A DNA stretch of 64,000 nucleotides from Anaerolineales bacterium (GCA_026129255.1 JAHCIJ010000003.1:310001-374000), one strand, 5' to 3'; shown: positions 8,902 to 18,653, counted from the first letter of the stretch. Numbers and translations: made by a program. The notes: a model not told the origin generated them from the sequence alone.

Positions 8902-11022
8902 ATGGCCGCTATCTCCGCCGCCTCCCAGGGCGACGCCGTTCGAGGCGAACGGCCGCAATCCTCGCTTGACCTTTTGGTGCATGTCAGCCGTGAGCTGGCC
9001 TCCGCCTTAGACCTGCGCCTCATCCTGGAGCGGGTCATCAAACTTTGCCTGCAGAACGTGGGCGGCAGCAGCGGCAGCATCATCGTTTTGGATGACCAAG
9101 GCCAGCCGATCGATTCCATCATTGTTGTAAAAGATAAAGTGATTCAGGAGACCACCGAGCAGCTCAAGTTCACGCTGCAAGATGGCCTGGCAGGCTGGGT
9201 GCGCAAGAACCGCCAGCCAGCCCTGGTGACCGATACCAGCCTGGATGGCCGCTGGCAGGCCACCCCGGGCGGCAAGCAAAGCGGCCCAAAATCAGTGGTG
9301 GCTGCGCCCCTGCTGGCGCGTGAGCGCCTGGTGGGCGTACTCACGCTCACCAACCCTGAACCTGGCCTTTTCACCGAAGAACACCTAGCGCTGGTGAAAA
9401 TTATCGGCGAGCAAGCCGCCTTTGCGGTGCTGAATGCGCGCCTGTATGCGGAGAGCCAGCGCAATGCCGGCATCATGACCGCCATCGCCGAGAGCGCCTC
9501 GGCCATCAATGCCAGCTTGCAGTTGGACCAGGTGTTGCAGACGATTCTAGAGCAGACCACCCAAGCTTTGGAGGTCGAAGCTGTATCGCTGGCGCTGCTG
9601 GACGCGGCGGGCGAGAGCCTCGCCTTCCGCGCCGCTACCGGCAAGCGCAGCAAGCAGGTGATCGGTATGCAAGTGCAACTGGGCCAGGGCATTGCCGGCT
9701 GGGTGGCGCAGCACGGCAGCGGCGTGCTGGTGCCGGATGCACAGGCTGACCCGCGCTTCTATGCCGCCGTGGACGAGCTCACCGGATACAAAACCCAGGC
9801 GGTGGCCTGTGTGCCCATCCGCGCTCGCGGCAACGTGATCGGAGTGATTGAGGCGCTTAATCCCAGCGATGGCGTCTTTGATACGACCGATTTGCCGGTC
9901 CTGGATGGCATTGGGACGCTGGCTGGCACGGCCATCGAGCATGCCCAGCTGTTTGCCCAGATGGAATCTGCACGCACGCGTTACCGCGAGCTCTTCGAAG
10001 ACAGCATTGATGCCATCTTCGTCACCGATATGCAGGGCAACATTGCCGAGGCTAACCGCCAGGCTGAACTATGGATCGGTTTTGACGAAAACAGCCTGCA
10101 CAGCATGAATGTGCACCACTTCCACCAGGCAGATTACAAGGCGTTGGGTGCGGACATGGCCTACCTGCGTGATGGCCGCGCGGTCTCCTACGAGTCTGTG
10201 CTGCAGGGTCAGAGCAATGCCCAGATCGATGTAGAAGTCTTCGTGCATTCCATCGTTGTGGAAGGGCAGGAGCAATTGCAATGGATCCTGCGCGATATTA
10301 CCGAGCGCAAACGCCTGGACCAGCTGCGTGAAGACCTTGCCTCCATGATCTATCACGACCTGCGCTCGCCGCTGGCCAATGTGGTTTCGGGCTTGGATGT
10401 GTTGCAGATGATGTTGCCAGCCGACCAGGACCCCACCATTCGTTCTGTGTTGGATATCGCTATGCGCTCTACAGAGCGCGTGCAGCGCCTGGCTAACTCA
10501 CTGTTGGACACTTCGCGTATGGAAGCTGGTCAGCGCATCGGCAACCCAGAGCCCACCTCGGTGGCAGACATTATTCAAGCCGCGCTGGAAGCCACGGGGC
10601 CAGGCGCCCAGTCCAAGGAAATTCACTTGCAGGCGGCGGTGGTCAAGGGTCTGGTCAAGGCCATGGTGGATGCAGAGATGATCCGCCGTGTGCTCATCAA
10701 CCTTATCGAGAATGCCCTCAAGTACTCCAGCAAAGGGCAGACGATCACCGTGGCCGCCAAGCGCAGTGGTGACTTCATTGAGATGTCAGTACAAGACCAG
10801 GGGCGCGGCATCCCCAAGGGAGACCTGGAGCGTATCTTTGAAAAGTTTGCCCGCGTGCAGGTAGGCGCCACTGGCAACACCAAGGGACTGGGCTTGGGTC
10901 TGGCCTATTGCAAGTTGGCCGTGGAAGGGCACGGCGGGAAAATTTGGGTGGAGAGCGAGTTGGGTAAAGGATCTCGGTTTGTCTTCACTTTGCCCATTGC
11001 GCGTACGGGCGAATTGAAATAA
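8902..11022 (+). CDS. GAF-GAF-PAS sensor histidine kinase
   Basis: 706 residues, no transmembrane segment. Two GAF domains (about 20-190 and 205-355) bind small ligands or chromophores in this family; neither was assigned a ligand. A PAS domain (about 365-470) leads into HisKA with phospho-acceptor His485 ([12 protein letters not shown]) and an HATPase domain ([27 protein letters not shown]). The stop TAA shares its last base with the ATG of the metallo-beta-lactamase-fold gene, so the two are likely translated together and functionally linked. No cognate response regulator is nearby. Confidence 0.92.
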   Translation: MAAISAASQGDAVRGERPQSSLDLLVHVSRELASALDLRLILERVIKLCLQNVGGSSGSIIVLDDQGQPIDSIIVVKDKVIQETTEQLKFTLQDGLAGWVRKNRQPALVTDTSLDGRWQATPGGKQSGPKSVVAAPLLARERLVGVLTLTNPEPGLFTEEHLALVKIIGEQAAFAVLNARLYAESQRNAGIMTAIAESASAINASLQLDQVLQTILEQTTQALEVEAVSLALLDAAGESLAFRAATGKRSKQVIGMQVQLGQGIAGWVAQHGSGVLVPDAQADPRFYAAVDELTGYKTQAVACVPIRARGNVIGVIEALNPSDGVFDTTDLPVLDGIGTLAGTAIEHAQLFAQMESARTRYRELFEDSIDAIFVTDMQGNIAEANRQAELWIGFDENSLHSMNVHHFHQADYKALGADMAYLRDGRAVSYESVLQGQSNAQIDVEVFVHSIVVEGQEQLQWILRDITERKRLDQLREDLASMIYHDLRSPLANVVSGLDVLQMMLPADQDPTIRSVLDIAMRSTERVQRLANSLLDTSRMEAGQRIGNPEPTSVADIIQAALEATGPGAQSKEIHLQAAVVKGLVKAMVDAEMIRRVLINLIENALKYSSKGQTITVAAKRSGDFIEMSVQDQGRGIPKGDLERIFEKFARVQVGATGNTKGLGLGLAYCKLAVEGHGGKIWVESELGKGSRFVFTLPIARTGELK

Positions 11023-11870
11023 TGCGAAAGATCACGCAGTCAGTTTATTTTGAAAGCAGCTATGGGGGCGTCTGTGTGGGGGCCTTTCTCTTTCCTGAAC
11101 ACACCGTCTTGGTAGACGCCCCCTTACATCCCGAGGATGGCCGTGCCTGGCTGGCCGCCTTGCACCAGGCCGGTGCCAGCCCGCAGCGCACACTGGTCTA
11201 TCTAGACTCTCATTTGGATCGCACGCTCGGCGCCCAAACCCTGCAAGCCAGCGTGGTAGCGCATGAGGAGATCACCCGCCAGATGAGCCGCCGCGCCGTG
11301 GTCTTCAAGACCTTGCGCCAGGAGACCGGCGCAGCCTGGGAGAACACGCCCGGCCTCACCGGTCTGCGCCTAATCCTGCCTCAACTCACATTCTCGCATG
11401 CCGCTCATCTTCACTTTGATGGCAGCCTCCTGCAGGTGGCTGCGCGCACGGGCGTGGCCCCCGGTGCAAGCTGGCTCATCGCTCCGGAGGAGCAAGTGCT
11501 GTTCGTGGGGGACGCGCTAGCCCTGAATGAGCCGCCCTTTTTGGATCAGGCTGATATTCCCGCCTGGCTGGAGCAGTTGGAAGAATTACAGTCACGCCAA
11601 TACAAAGACTTCACCATCATCGCTGGGCGCGGCGGCAAAGCCGACGGGCGTGCTATCAAGCAAATGCAAACCTGGTTGAAAGATGTGCACGGCAAACTGC
11701 GCGCCGCCAGCCGCGGCAAGGCTGCCGAAGCAGAGATCGAGAAGCTTGCAGCCCGCTACGCCGAGCGCTACAAGCCCGGCCCTAAAGTGCGCGCCCAGTA
11801 CACGCAGCGCCTGCGCTTCGGCATGCAGGCCTATGCCGCCCGTCACTTTTCTGCGCCGCGGCGCAAATAG
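11022..11870 (+). CDS. Metallo-beta-lactamase-fold protein with incomplete metal site
   Basis: 282 residues. The N-terminal two-thirds follow the MBL order (VDAPLHPED, then the HxHxDH position, then VGDALAL). The metal motif reads D62-S-H64-L-D66-R67, so the first and last His of HxHxDH are replaced by Asp and Arg. A single-metal or non-catalytic role is possible. The C-terminal 80 residues are Lys/Arg-rich and helical. One-base overlap with the upstream kinase suggests it works in that signalling unit; the substrate is unknown. Confidence 0.7.
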   Translation: MRKITQSVYFESSYGGVCVGAFLFPEHTVLVDAPLHPEDGRAWLAALHQAGASPQRTLVYLDSHLDRTLGAQTLQASVVAHEEITRQMSRRAVVFKTLRQETGAAWENTPGLTGLRLILPQLTFSHAAHLHFDGSLLQVAARTGVAPGASWLIAPEEQVLFVGDALALNEPPFLDQADIPAWLEQLEELQSRQYKDFTIIAGRGGKADGRAIKQMQTWLKDVHGKLRAASRGKAAEAEIEKLAARYAERYKPGPKVRAQYTQRLRFGMQAYAARHFSAPRRK

Positions 11871-11879
11871 AATCGACAC

Positions 11880-12929
11880 ATGGAGCAGTTTGGTTATCGT
11901 CCCGTATACGCCCTGAGCCGGGGAGGGCATCCCGAATCGGTGCACTATGGCGCTGTAGCCGTGGTGGATGCTACGGGCCGCCTGCTGGCTTCGTTCGCTG
12001 ACCCCTATGCTTCTACATTTCTGCGCTCGTCCGCCAAGCCCTTCCAGGCGATGCCTTTTGTGATGGCAGGCGGAGTAGAGCACTACGGGCTGACGCCCGC
12101 AGAGCTTGCCTTGCTATGCGCCTCACACTCCGGTACTGATGAGCACTTGGCCGTATTGCACGGCTTGATGCACAAGTGCCAGCTTGACGAGGAAGCTCTG
12201 TTGTGCGGTACGCACCCGCCGTATCACGCGCCGACCGCTGAACGCTTACAGCGCCAGGGGCAGCCACCGACGCCGGGGCGGCACAACTGCTCTGGCAAAC
12301 ACACTGGCATGCTGGCGTATGCACGCCTGCGCGGCTGGGAGCAGGATAGCTACATTGACCTGCAGCATCCGCTGCAGCAGGAGATCTTGGCACTCTTCGC
12401 TGGGATGGCGGAAATGAAACCTGCTGATTTGGCCGTAGGGGTGGATGGCTGCTCCGCACCCAATTGGGCCGCCCCGCTGTACAACACTGCCCTGGCCTAT
12501 GCGCGCCTGTCAGACCCTTCCGGGCTGCCTGCCGCGCAGGCGGCCGCCTGCCAGCAGATCACAGCCGCTATGCAAAGCCACCCAGACATGGTGGCCGGCC
12601 CGCAACGTTTTGATACTGATCTGATGCTGGCGGCGCCTGGTCGCATTGTCTCCAAGCTGGGCGCCGAGGGCTACCAGGCCTTTGGTCTGCCGCCCGGCGC
12701 CCTGGCGCCAGGATCGCACGGGGTGGGCATCGCCATCAAGATCGCCGATGGCGATGCGCGCAAATGGGCCAGCCACGCTGTAGCGCTGGAGGTGCTGCGC
12801 CAACTGGGTGCGTTGGATGCTACAACGCTGGCCCAGCTCAGCGCCTACGGGCCGGTGCGCCCGGTCACCAACTGGCGCGGGGCCGAGGTGGGCCAGGCCG
12901 CCCCGTGCTTCACCTTGGAGCAGGGATGA
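11880..12929 (+). CDS. Type II-family asparaginase (Rhizobium etli AnsA-like)
   Basis: 349 residues of the asparaginase II family (PF06089), unrelated to E. coli AnsA/AnsB. Family signatures are present: RSSAKPFQAMP, CASHSGTDEH, CSGKHTGML and GVDGCSAPNW. Expected reaction: L-asparagine to aspartate plus ammonia; no signal peptide, so cytoplasmic. The 9-nt gap to the MBL gene has no ribosome site, but TAGAAT (11868-11873) ends 6 nt before the ATG, suggesting a leaderless transcript. The stop overlaps the endonuclease III start (ATGA). Confidence 0.92.
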   Translation: MEQFGYRPVYALSRGGHPESVHYGAVAVVDATGRLLASFADPYASTFLRSSAKPFQAMPFVMAGGVEHYGLTPAELALLCASHSGTDEHLAVLHGLMHKCQLDEEALLCGTHPPYHAPTAERLQRQGQPPTPGRHNCSGKHTGMLAYARLRGWEQDSYIDLQHPLQQEILALFAGMAEMKPADLAVGVDGCSAPNWAAPLYNTALAYARLSDPSGLPAAQAAACQQITAAMQSHPDMVAGPQRFDTDLMLAAPGRIVSKLGAEGYQAFGLPPGALAPGSHGVGIAIKIADGDARKWASHAVALEVLRQLGALDATTLAQLSAYGPVRPVTNWRGAEVGQAAPCFTLEQG

Positions 12930-13612
12930 AAGCGCTGGCCCGCCGCGCCGTGGCCGTCCATGAGCGCCTGCTGGATTTCTTTGGTGAGCCAGAGTGGCGC
13001 ACACCCCTGCCCGCCCTCGATGAGCTGGTCTCCACGATCCTGTCGCAGAATACCAATGACGTCAATCGAGACGTGGCCTTCTTCGCTCTCAAGGACAAGT
13101 ACCCCACCTGGGAAGCGGTGCGCGATGCGCCTGCCGCTGACATCGTTGAAACGATCCGGCCGGCCGGACTCGCAAACCAGAAAGGCCCGCGCATCAAAGC
13201 GGTGTTGCAAGCCATCACCGCGGCACGCGGCGAGCTAACGTTGGATTTTTTGAAAGACTACACTGCTGATGAAGCGCGCGGCTGGCTCACTCAGTTCAAC
13301 GGAGTTGGCCCCAAGACCGCTGCCATTGTGCTGCAGTTCTCTTTGGAGATCCCCGCCTTCCCGGTGGACACACATATCTATCGCGTCTCGGGCCGCTTGG
13401 GCTTGCGCCCGCAGAAGATGACCGTGGAGCAAGCGCACCCGTACTTGGAGTCTCTCTTCCCACCTGAGACGTACTACGCCGCCCATCTCAACATCATCCG
13501 GTTGGGGCGTGAGATCTGCCAGGCGCGCAAGCCCAATTGCCCCGCCTGCCCGATAAAAGACCTGTGCGACTATTACGCTGCTAACTATAAAAACGGTAAG
13601 CCACGCAACTAG
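12926..13612 (+). CDS. nth: Endonuclease III-like DNA glycosylase/AP lyase
   Basis: 228 residues. Helix-hairpin-helix QFNGVGPKTAAIVL carries the catalytic Lys; the catalytic Asp is in PVDTHIYRVSGRLGL. The C-terminus has the iron-sulfur ligand pattern C-x6-C-x2-C-x5-C (CQARKPNCPACPIKDLC). It excises oxidised pyrimidines in base excision repair. The ATG is chosen because it overlaps the asparaginase TGA by 4 nt; the frame is open far upstream but inside the asparaginase gene. Confidence 0.95.
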   Translation: MKALARRAVAVHERLLDFFGEPEWRTPLPALDELVSTILSQNTNDVNRDVAFFALKDKYPTWEAVRDAPAADIVETIRPAGLANQKGPRIKAVLQAITAARGELTLDFLKDYTADEARGWLTQFNGVGPKTAAIVLQFSLEIPAFPVDTHIYRVSGRLGLRPQKMTVEQAHPYLESLFPPETYYAAHLNIIRLGREICQARKPNCPACPIKDLCDYYAANYKNGKPRN

Positions 13613-13640
13613 CGCCTACACGATATACTTAACGTACAAC

Positions 13641-13807
13641 TTAGATCGCTCGGGGAGCTTTGCGAAGCAATTTTGGCTAACGCCAAAAAAGCTTCGCGTT
13701 AGCTGAGAGGCAGACCTTGGTCTGCGACCCGCACACCTGATCCGGATCATGCCGGCGGAGGAAATGCGCAGCGTATTCACCCAACCTCCGGCGACCTGCA
13801 GGAGGTT
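13641..13807 (+). promoter_or_regulatory. TPP riboswitch (THI element) with ribosome-site sequestering hairpin
   Basis: The conserved order is present: CGGGGAGC (13651), GCTGAGAGG (13702), ACCCGC (13728), ACCTGATCCGGATCATGCC and GGCGGAGGAAA up to about 13764. P1 can form from CGCT (13647-13650) with AGCG (13770-13773). P3 is unusually long: GCGAAGC/GCTTCGC and TTTTGGC/GCCAAAA stacked around an AA/AA internal loop (13662-13697). A facultative hairpin GCAGACC/GGTCTGC sits at 13710-13725. Expression platform: AACCTCC (13783-13789) pairs perfectly with GGAGGTT (13801-13807), hiding the Shine-Dalgarno. CGGAGG (13756-13761), inside the aptamer, can pair instead with CCTCCG (13785-13790) and free it. 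This predicts repression by TPP. Confidence 0.93.
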
Positions 13808-13813
13808 TTTGTT

Positions 13814-14449
13814 TTGCACGCATTGATATTTGCCAACGGAGAACTCGATCTGCCCGCCAGCGGCTTGCCCGGCGCCGATCTGCTGATCGCCGCAGACGGC
13901 GGCTCGCGTCACTGCCGCACGCTTGGCGTGTATCCCGATGTGCTCATCGGCGATCTGGATTCGCTCGAGCCAGAGTTGCAGGCTGATCTGAAAGACAATG
14001 GCGTGCAGCTGTTTGCCCACCCGGCCCGCAAGAACGAAACAGACTTTGAGCTGGCGCTGCTGCATGCCTTGCAGGCGGGCGCCACACGCGCCACGGTAGT
14101 GGGCGGGTTGGGGCGCCGCTGGGACCACAGCCTAGCCAACCTGCTGCTGGCAGCCGACGCGCGCTTCGCCACGCTGCCCATCACCTTCCTGCACGGGCCG
14201 CAGCTACTGTTCCCTGTCCGCTCTTCCGCGCAAATTGCTGCGCCCGTGGGCAGCCGCGTCTCGCTGATCCCGTTGGCGGAGGATGCCCGCGGTGTCACCA
14301 CCCACGGGCTGGAGTATGCCCTCAACGGAGAACGCATCCCCTTTGGCAGCAGCCGCGGCGTCAGCAACGTAGTGGCTGCACCGGACGCTCACATCACACT
14401 TGAAGGCGGGCTGCTGTTGTGCGTGCTCACACCCGCTGACTATGATTAA
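13814..14449 (+). CDS. thiN: Thiamine diphosphokinase
   Basis: 211 residues of the thiamine pyrophosphokinase family, which transfers pyrophosphate from ATP to thiamine. Visible motifs: AADGGSRH, IGDLDSLEPE, KNETDFELALL and GRRWDHSLANLL, the last two lining the substrate site. The start is TTG, 8 nt after AGGAGG; that ribosome site is the one held in the riboswitch hairpin, so TPP feedback on translation is expected. First gene of the thiamine salvage operon. Confidence 0.93.
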   Translation: MHALIFANGELDLPASGLPGADLLIAADGGSRHCRTLGVYPDVLIGDLDSLEPELQADLKDNGVQLFAHPARKNETDFELALLHALQAGATRATVVGGLGRRWDHSLANLLLAADARFATLPITFLHGPQLLFPVRSSAQIAAPVGSRVSLIPLAEDARGVTTHGLEYALNGERIPFGSSRGVSNVVAAPDAHITLEGGLLLCVLTPADYD

Positions 14450-14460
14450 AGGAGTTTGGC

Positions 14461-15501
14461 ATGTTTAGAAAATTGCTTTTTGTAACGCTTACCGTGCTGC
14501 TGGCAGCCTGTGGCAGCACTGCTGAACCACAGACCCCCAGCACCCTCACGGTGATGACACACGACTCATTTGCTGTATCCGAAGAAGTGGTAGCGGCCTT
14601 TGAAGCCGAGCACAACACCACGGTGACCTTCCTCAAGATGGGCGACGCCGGTTCAGCCACCAATGCCGCGGTGTTGGCGGGGGACCAGCCGCTGGCGGAT
14701 GTGTTCTACGGCGTAGACAACACCTTCCTCAGCCGCGCCTTGGATGGAAACATCTTTGAGCCTTATGAATCGCCGCTGCTGGCCCAGATCCCAGATGCTT
14801 TTGAGCTCGACCCGCAACACCGCGCCCTGCCGGTGGATTTTGGCGATGTGTGCTTGAACTACGAGAAGGCCTATTTCGTAGAGGCCGGCATTACGCCCCC
14901 GTCCAACTTGGAGGATCTGCTCAAGCCAGCGTACAGGAACTTGCTGGCCGTACAAAACCCGGCCACGTCTTCACCAGGGCTGGCTTTCCTGCTGGCAACC
15001 ATCGGCCACTTTGGCGAGGATGGTTACCTGAACTACTGGCAGGGGCTGGTGGACAATGGCCTCAAGGTAGTAAATGATTGGGAAACGGCCTACTACTCCG
15101 AATTCAGTCAGTGGGGTGGCTCGCGCCCCATCATCGTCTCCTATGCCTCCAGCCCGCCAGTTGAGCTGGTGTTCGCCGAAGAGCCGCTGAGCGAGCCGCC
15201 CACCGCGGCCGTCGTCGCCGATGGTGCCTGCTTCCGCCAGGTGGAGTTTGTCGGCATCCTGCGCGGTACGCCAAACCGCGAGCTAGCCGAAGCCTGGGTT
15301 GATTTCATGCTCTCTCCCGCTTTCCAGGAGGATATGCCCATGCAGATGTTCGTGTTCCCGGTCAATGAGAACGCCCAGCTGCAGCCAGAATTTGTAGACT
15401 ATCTGGAAGTGCCCACCGAGACTTCGGTGGTCAGCCCTGAAGACATTGCCGCCCACCGCGAAGAGTGGATCAACGCGTGGACGCAAAGCGTGCTGCGTTA
15501 A
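14461..15501 (+). CDS. thiB: Thiamine ABC transporter substrate-binding lipoprotein
   Basis: 346 residues. Lipoprotein signal with lipobox LLAAC (Cys17), so membrane-tethered outside the cell. The mature part is a periplasmic-binding fold of the ThiB/iron-binding type (TVMTHDSFAVSEE at the N-terminus, DFGDVCLNYEKAYF, YASSPPVELVF). AAAGGAG precedes the ATG. It sits between the TPP-controlled kinase gene and permease/ATPase genes, which supports thiamine as ligand. Confidence 0.92.
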   Translation: MFRKLLFVTLTVLLAACGSTAEPQTPSTLTVMTHDSFAVSEEVVAAFEAEHNTTVTFLKMGDAGSATNAAVLAGDQPLADVFYGVDNTFLSRALDGNIFEPYESPLLAQIPDAFELDPQHRALPVDFGDVCLNYEKAYFVEAGITPPSNLEDLLKPAYRNLLAVQNPATSSPGLAFLLATIGHFGEDGYLNYWQGLVDNGLKVVNDWETAYYSEFSQWGGSRPIIVSYASSPPVELVFAEEPLSEPPTAAVVADGACFRQVEFVGILRGTPNRELAEAWVDFMLSPAFQEDMPMQMFVFPVNENAQLQPEFVDYLEVPTETSVVSPEDIAAHREEWINAWTQSVLR

Positions 15502-15512
15502 ACGGAGTCTAG

Positions 15513-17180
15513 GTGCGAAGAGCTGCCTGGCTGGTTCTGATCCCGCTGCTGTTCCTGGCATTGTTTTACTTCTACCCGCTGGGCAGCATCTTCGCGCTCA
15601 GTTTTGAGGGCGGCTGGGTGCAGCCGCTCTCAAAACTGTTGACCGACAACAGTATCCACCGCGTGGTGGGCTTTACTTTTTGGCAGGCCACGCTCTCCAC
15701 CCTGCTCACGCTGGCTATCGGGCTGCCGGCTGCGCATCTGCTGGCACGCTACGAGTTCCCCGGCAAGCGCTTGCTGCGCGTCGTCAGTAGTATCCCTTTT
15801 GTGTTGCCCACGCTGGTGGTGGCGGCCGCCTTCAACGCCGTGCTTGGCCCGCGCGGCTGGTTCAACCAGGCGCTATTGGCCGCCGGGCAGCCGCCGGTCG
15901 AGTTCATCAATACCTTCACCGCCATCCTGATCGCGCATGTGTTTTACAACACCACCATTGTGTTGCGCATGGTGGGTGACTTTTGGTCGCGCCTCAGCCC
16001 GCGCATTGAGCAGGCGGCCAGCACGCTGGGCGCGAGCGGCTGGCGTGTATTTGTGTACATCACCCTGCCGATGCTGGCCCCCGCGCTGGCGGCGGCTGCG
16101 CTGCTGGTGTTTATCTTCAACTTCACTTCGTTCGGGGTGGTGCTGGTGCTCGGCGGGCCGCAGTTCGCCACCATTGAAACCGAGATCTATTACCAGACCG
16201 TGGCCTTGTTCAACCTGCCCACCGCGGCCTTGCTGGCTTTGCTGCAGTTGCTGTGCACGCTGGCGCTCACCATTGTGTACACGCTCCTCTCGGCACGCCT
16301 TTCGCGCCCGGTGGAGCCGCGCGCCGCGCGCCTGCGCCCGCTACGCACCCAGCGCGCTGCATGGCTCAGCGCGCTCTTCCTCACCGCGCTGGCGGTGCTC
16401 TTCATCGCTCCATTGAGCGGCCTGGCCGCACGCTCTGTGACGCGCCTGGAGACCGACCGCCGCCAGCAGGCTGGCCCTCCCGGCTTCACGTTGGACTATT
16501 ACCGCGCCCTGGGCGATGACCCGCGCAACAATCTCTTCTTTGCTTCACCGGCCCGCGCCATCCAGACCTCGTTGGTCTATGCCGGTTCCACAGTCGCCCT
16601 GGCGCTGTTGACCGGCGTACCTACCTCCTGGCTGCTGGCGCAGCAGGAGCGTACCCGCCTGGCGCGTTTGCTCGACCCTTTGTTGATGCTGCCACTCGGC
16701 ACATCCGCGCTTACGCTGGGCCTGGGCTTTATTGTGGCTTTGGATACGCCACCACTCGATCTGCGCGCTTCGCCGGTGCTGGTGCCACTGGCCCATACTC
16801 TGGTAGCGCTGCCGTTCGTGGTGCGCAGCCTGGTGCCAGCCCTGCGCAGCATCCGGCCACGCCTGCGCCAAGCCGCCGCCATGCTAGGCGCCACGCCGCG
16901 CCAAGTGTTGCTGACCATCGATGTGCCGCTGGTGGGGCGCGCCATTCTGGCAGCGGCGCTGTTTGCTTTCGCCATCTCAGTGGGCGAGTTCGGCGCCACG
17001 GCGCTCATCGCCCGACCGGAGTACCCCACCATGCCGGTACTCATCTACCGCCTGCTGGCGCAACCGGGCGCACTGACCTATGGCCAGGCCATGGCCTTGA
17101 GCACACTGTTGATGCTATTCACCGGCGGCGGTATGCTGCTGATCGAGCGTCTGCGCATTGCAGACGTGGGAGAGTTCTAG
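15513..17180 (+). CDS. thiP: Thiamine ABC transporter permease (two fused permease halves)
   Basis: 555 residues with about twelve hydrophobic helices in two similar halves, as in ThiP. Each half carries the EAA-type loop contacting the ATPase: EQAASTLGASGWRVF near residue 165 and RQAAAMLGATPRQV near residue 450. GTG start with CGGAG upstream. Its TAG shares one base with the thiQ GTG start. Confidence 0.92.
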   Translation: MRRAAWLVLIPLLFLALFYFYPLGSIFALSFEGGWVQPLSKLLTDNSIHRVVGFTFWQATLSTLLTLAIGLPAAHLLARYEFPGKRLLRVVSSIPFVLPTLVVAAAFNAVLGPRGWFNQALLAAGQPPVEFINTFTAILIAHVFYNTTIVLRMVGDFWSRLSPRIEQAASTLGASGWRVFVYITLPMLAPALAAAALLVFIFNFTSFGVVLVLGGPQFATIETEIYYQTVALFNLPTAALLALLQLLCTLALTIVYTLLSARLSRPVEPRAARLRPLRTQRAAWLSALFLTALAVLFIAPLSGLAARSVTRLETDRRQQAGPPGFTLDYYRALGDDPRNNLFFASPARAIQTSLVYAGSTVALALLTGVPTSWLLAQQERTRLARLLDPLLMLPLGTSALTLGLGFIVALDTPPLDLRASPVLVPLAHTLVALPFVVRSLVPALRSIRPRLRQAAAMLGATPRQVLLTIDVPLVGRAILAAALFAFAISVGEFGATALIARPEYPTMPVLIYRLLAQPGALTYGQAMALSTLLMLFTGGGMLLIERLRIADVGEF

Positions 17181-18205
17181 TGCTCGAGCTGCGTAACATC
17201 ACCAAACACTATGACGGCAAACCGGTCCTGGCAGGGATCGATCTGCAAGTGCCGCCAGGTGAAGTGCTGGCCTTGCTTGGCCCCAGCGGCAGCGGCAAGT
17301 CCACACTGCTGTCGATCGTCGCCGGCCTTGAAATGCCTGACAGCGGGCACGTCTTATGGAACGGCGTGGACATCACCCACACACCACCGCATCAACGCGG
17401 CTTCGGCCTCATGTTCCAAGATTATGCGCTCTTCCCCCATCGGGATGTGTTCGGCAACGTGGCCTTCGGCTTGCAAATGGCTGGGCAGGCGGCTGAGCAG
17501 ACTGCAGCCCGCGTACGCGCTGCCCTCGAGCTGGTTGGCCTGCAGGGGTTGGAGCGCCGCGATGTCAGCAGCCTGTCCGGCGGCGAGCAGCAACGTGTGG
17601 CGCTGGCGCGGGCACTGGCGCCGCAGCCCCAGCTGCTCATGTTGGATGAGCCGCTGGGCTCGCTGGACCGTGCGCTGCGTACGCGCTTGTTGGGTGAGTT
17701 GGCTGGCATCCTGCGCCAGCAGCAGCTCACCAGTTTGTACGTCACCCATGACCAAGAAGAGGCCTACGCCATTGCCGACCGGATAGCTATCCTCAACGCG
17801 GGTCGCCTGGCGCAGATCGGCGCGCCGCAGGAGCTGTATCGCGCCCCCGCATCTGCTTTTGTGGCGCGTTTTCTAGGCATGCACAACCTGTTTTCGGCAC
17901 ACGTGGACGGCGGCATGCTGCACACGCCGTTTGGCGCGCTGCCCGCGCCAGCCAACCTGCCGCCAAGGGTGCAGGTGCTCCTGCGCTCAGATGGGTTGCG
18001 CATCGGGGCCGCTGGGCCGCAGGTGCTCACCGGCGAGCTGCGCGGTAAGCAATTCCGTGGCAGCCAGTGGCTGGTGCAGCTCGCCGTGCAGGATACTCAA
18101 ATTGAAATAGAATTGCCCTCCAGCACTGCTTTGCCTGCGCTTGGCACCCCACTGCAAGTGAGCTTTGACCTTGCGCAGGCTGTGCACATCTTCCCTGATG
18201 AATGA
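17180..18205 (+). CDS. thiQ: Thiamine ABC transporter ATP-binding protein
   Basis: 341 residues. Walker A GPSGSGKST (about 34-42), Q loop FQDYALFPH, signature LSGGEQQRVALARAL, Walker B LLMLDEPLGSLD and switch His in YVTHDQEEA are all intact. The C-terminal 100 residues form a TOBE-like regulatory domain, longer than E. coli ThiQ and closer to spermidine/iron-type ATPases. GTG start overlapping thiP by 1 nt. Confidence 0.92.
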   Translation: MLELRNITKHYDGKPVLAGIDLQVPPGEVLALLGPSGSGKSTLLSIVAGLEMPDSGHVLWNGVDITHTPPHQRGFGLMFQDYALFPHRDVFGNVAFGLQMAGQAAEQTAARVRAALELVGLQGLERRDVSSLSGGEQQRVALARALAPQPQLLMLDEPLGSLDRALRTRLLGELAGILRQQQLTSLYVTHDQEEAYAIADRIAILNAGRLAQIGAPQELYRAPASAFVARFLGMHNLFSAHVDGGMLHTPFGALPAPANLPPRVQVLLRSDGLRIGAAGPQVLTGELRGKQFRGSQWLVQLAVQDTQIEIELPSSTALPALGTPLQVSFDLAQAVHIFPDE

Positions 18206-18653
18206 GATCACCGTCCTAAAACAAAACCCGGCTGGCGAGCTGATGTATCAATGGCAGGGCCAGCTACTCAGCCAGCATGGGCATGAGACCGTTGTCCAGG
18301 CCCTGTTCAATGCAGAGAGTGGCATGCTGGAGGAGATCCCTCTTAAGAAGGGTGACCGGTTCATTGAAACGTACTACGATGACTGCTGGTTCAATATCTT
18401 TGAGATCCATGACAAGGATGACGGCCGCCTGAAGGGCTGGTATTGCAACGTGTGTGCCCCCGCTGAAATCAGTCCAGCACAGATCATCTTTCGTGATTTT
18501 GCGCTCGATCTGCTGGTGTATCCAGATGGTCGCCAGGTGGTGCTGGACGAAGACGAATTTGAAGCACTCGACTGTTCAGTAGAGGAGCGGCAGCTGGCGT
18601 TGGCCGGGCTGGCCCAGCTGCAAGACCACTTCCGGCAGCGATTGGCTGAATAA
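18198..18653 (+). CDS. DUF402 (FomD/Ntdp-like) protein
   Basis: 151 residues. The core (GDRFIETYYDDCWFNIFEI, GWYCNVCAP, DLLVYPDGRQVVLDEDEFE) matches DUF402, whose characterised members hydrolyse nucleoside diphosphates or CDP-linked phosphonates with divalent metal. The acidic stretch near the C-terminus fits metal binding. The ATG at 18198 overlaps the end of thiQ by 8 nt, so it is co-transcribed with the thiamine genes. A link to thiamine metabolism is only positional. A strong terminator follows. Confidence 0.82.
   Translation: MNEITVLKQNPAGELMYQWQGQLLSQHGHETVVQALFNAESGMLEEIPLKKGDRFIETYYDDCWFNIFEIHDKDDGRLKGWYCNVCAPAEISPAQIIFRDFALDLLVYPDGRQVVLDEDEFEALDCSVEERQLALAGLAQLQDHFRQRLAE

Noticed and set aside
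13662..13703. Pseudoknot-like interleaved pairing (GCGAAGC/GCTTCGC with GCTAACGC/GCGTTAGC)
   Set aside because: The nested long hairpin fits the P3 arm of the TPP aptamer, which explains the repeats more simply.
16253..16519. Alternative frames within thiP
   Set aside because: ThiP is intact with two permease halves; these products are Arg/Pro/Ala-rich artefacts of GC bias.
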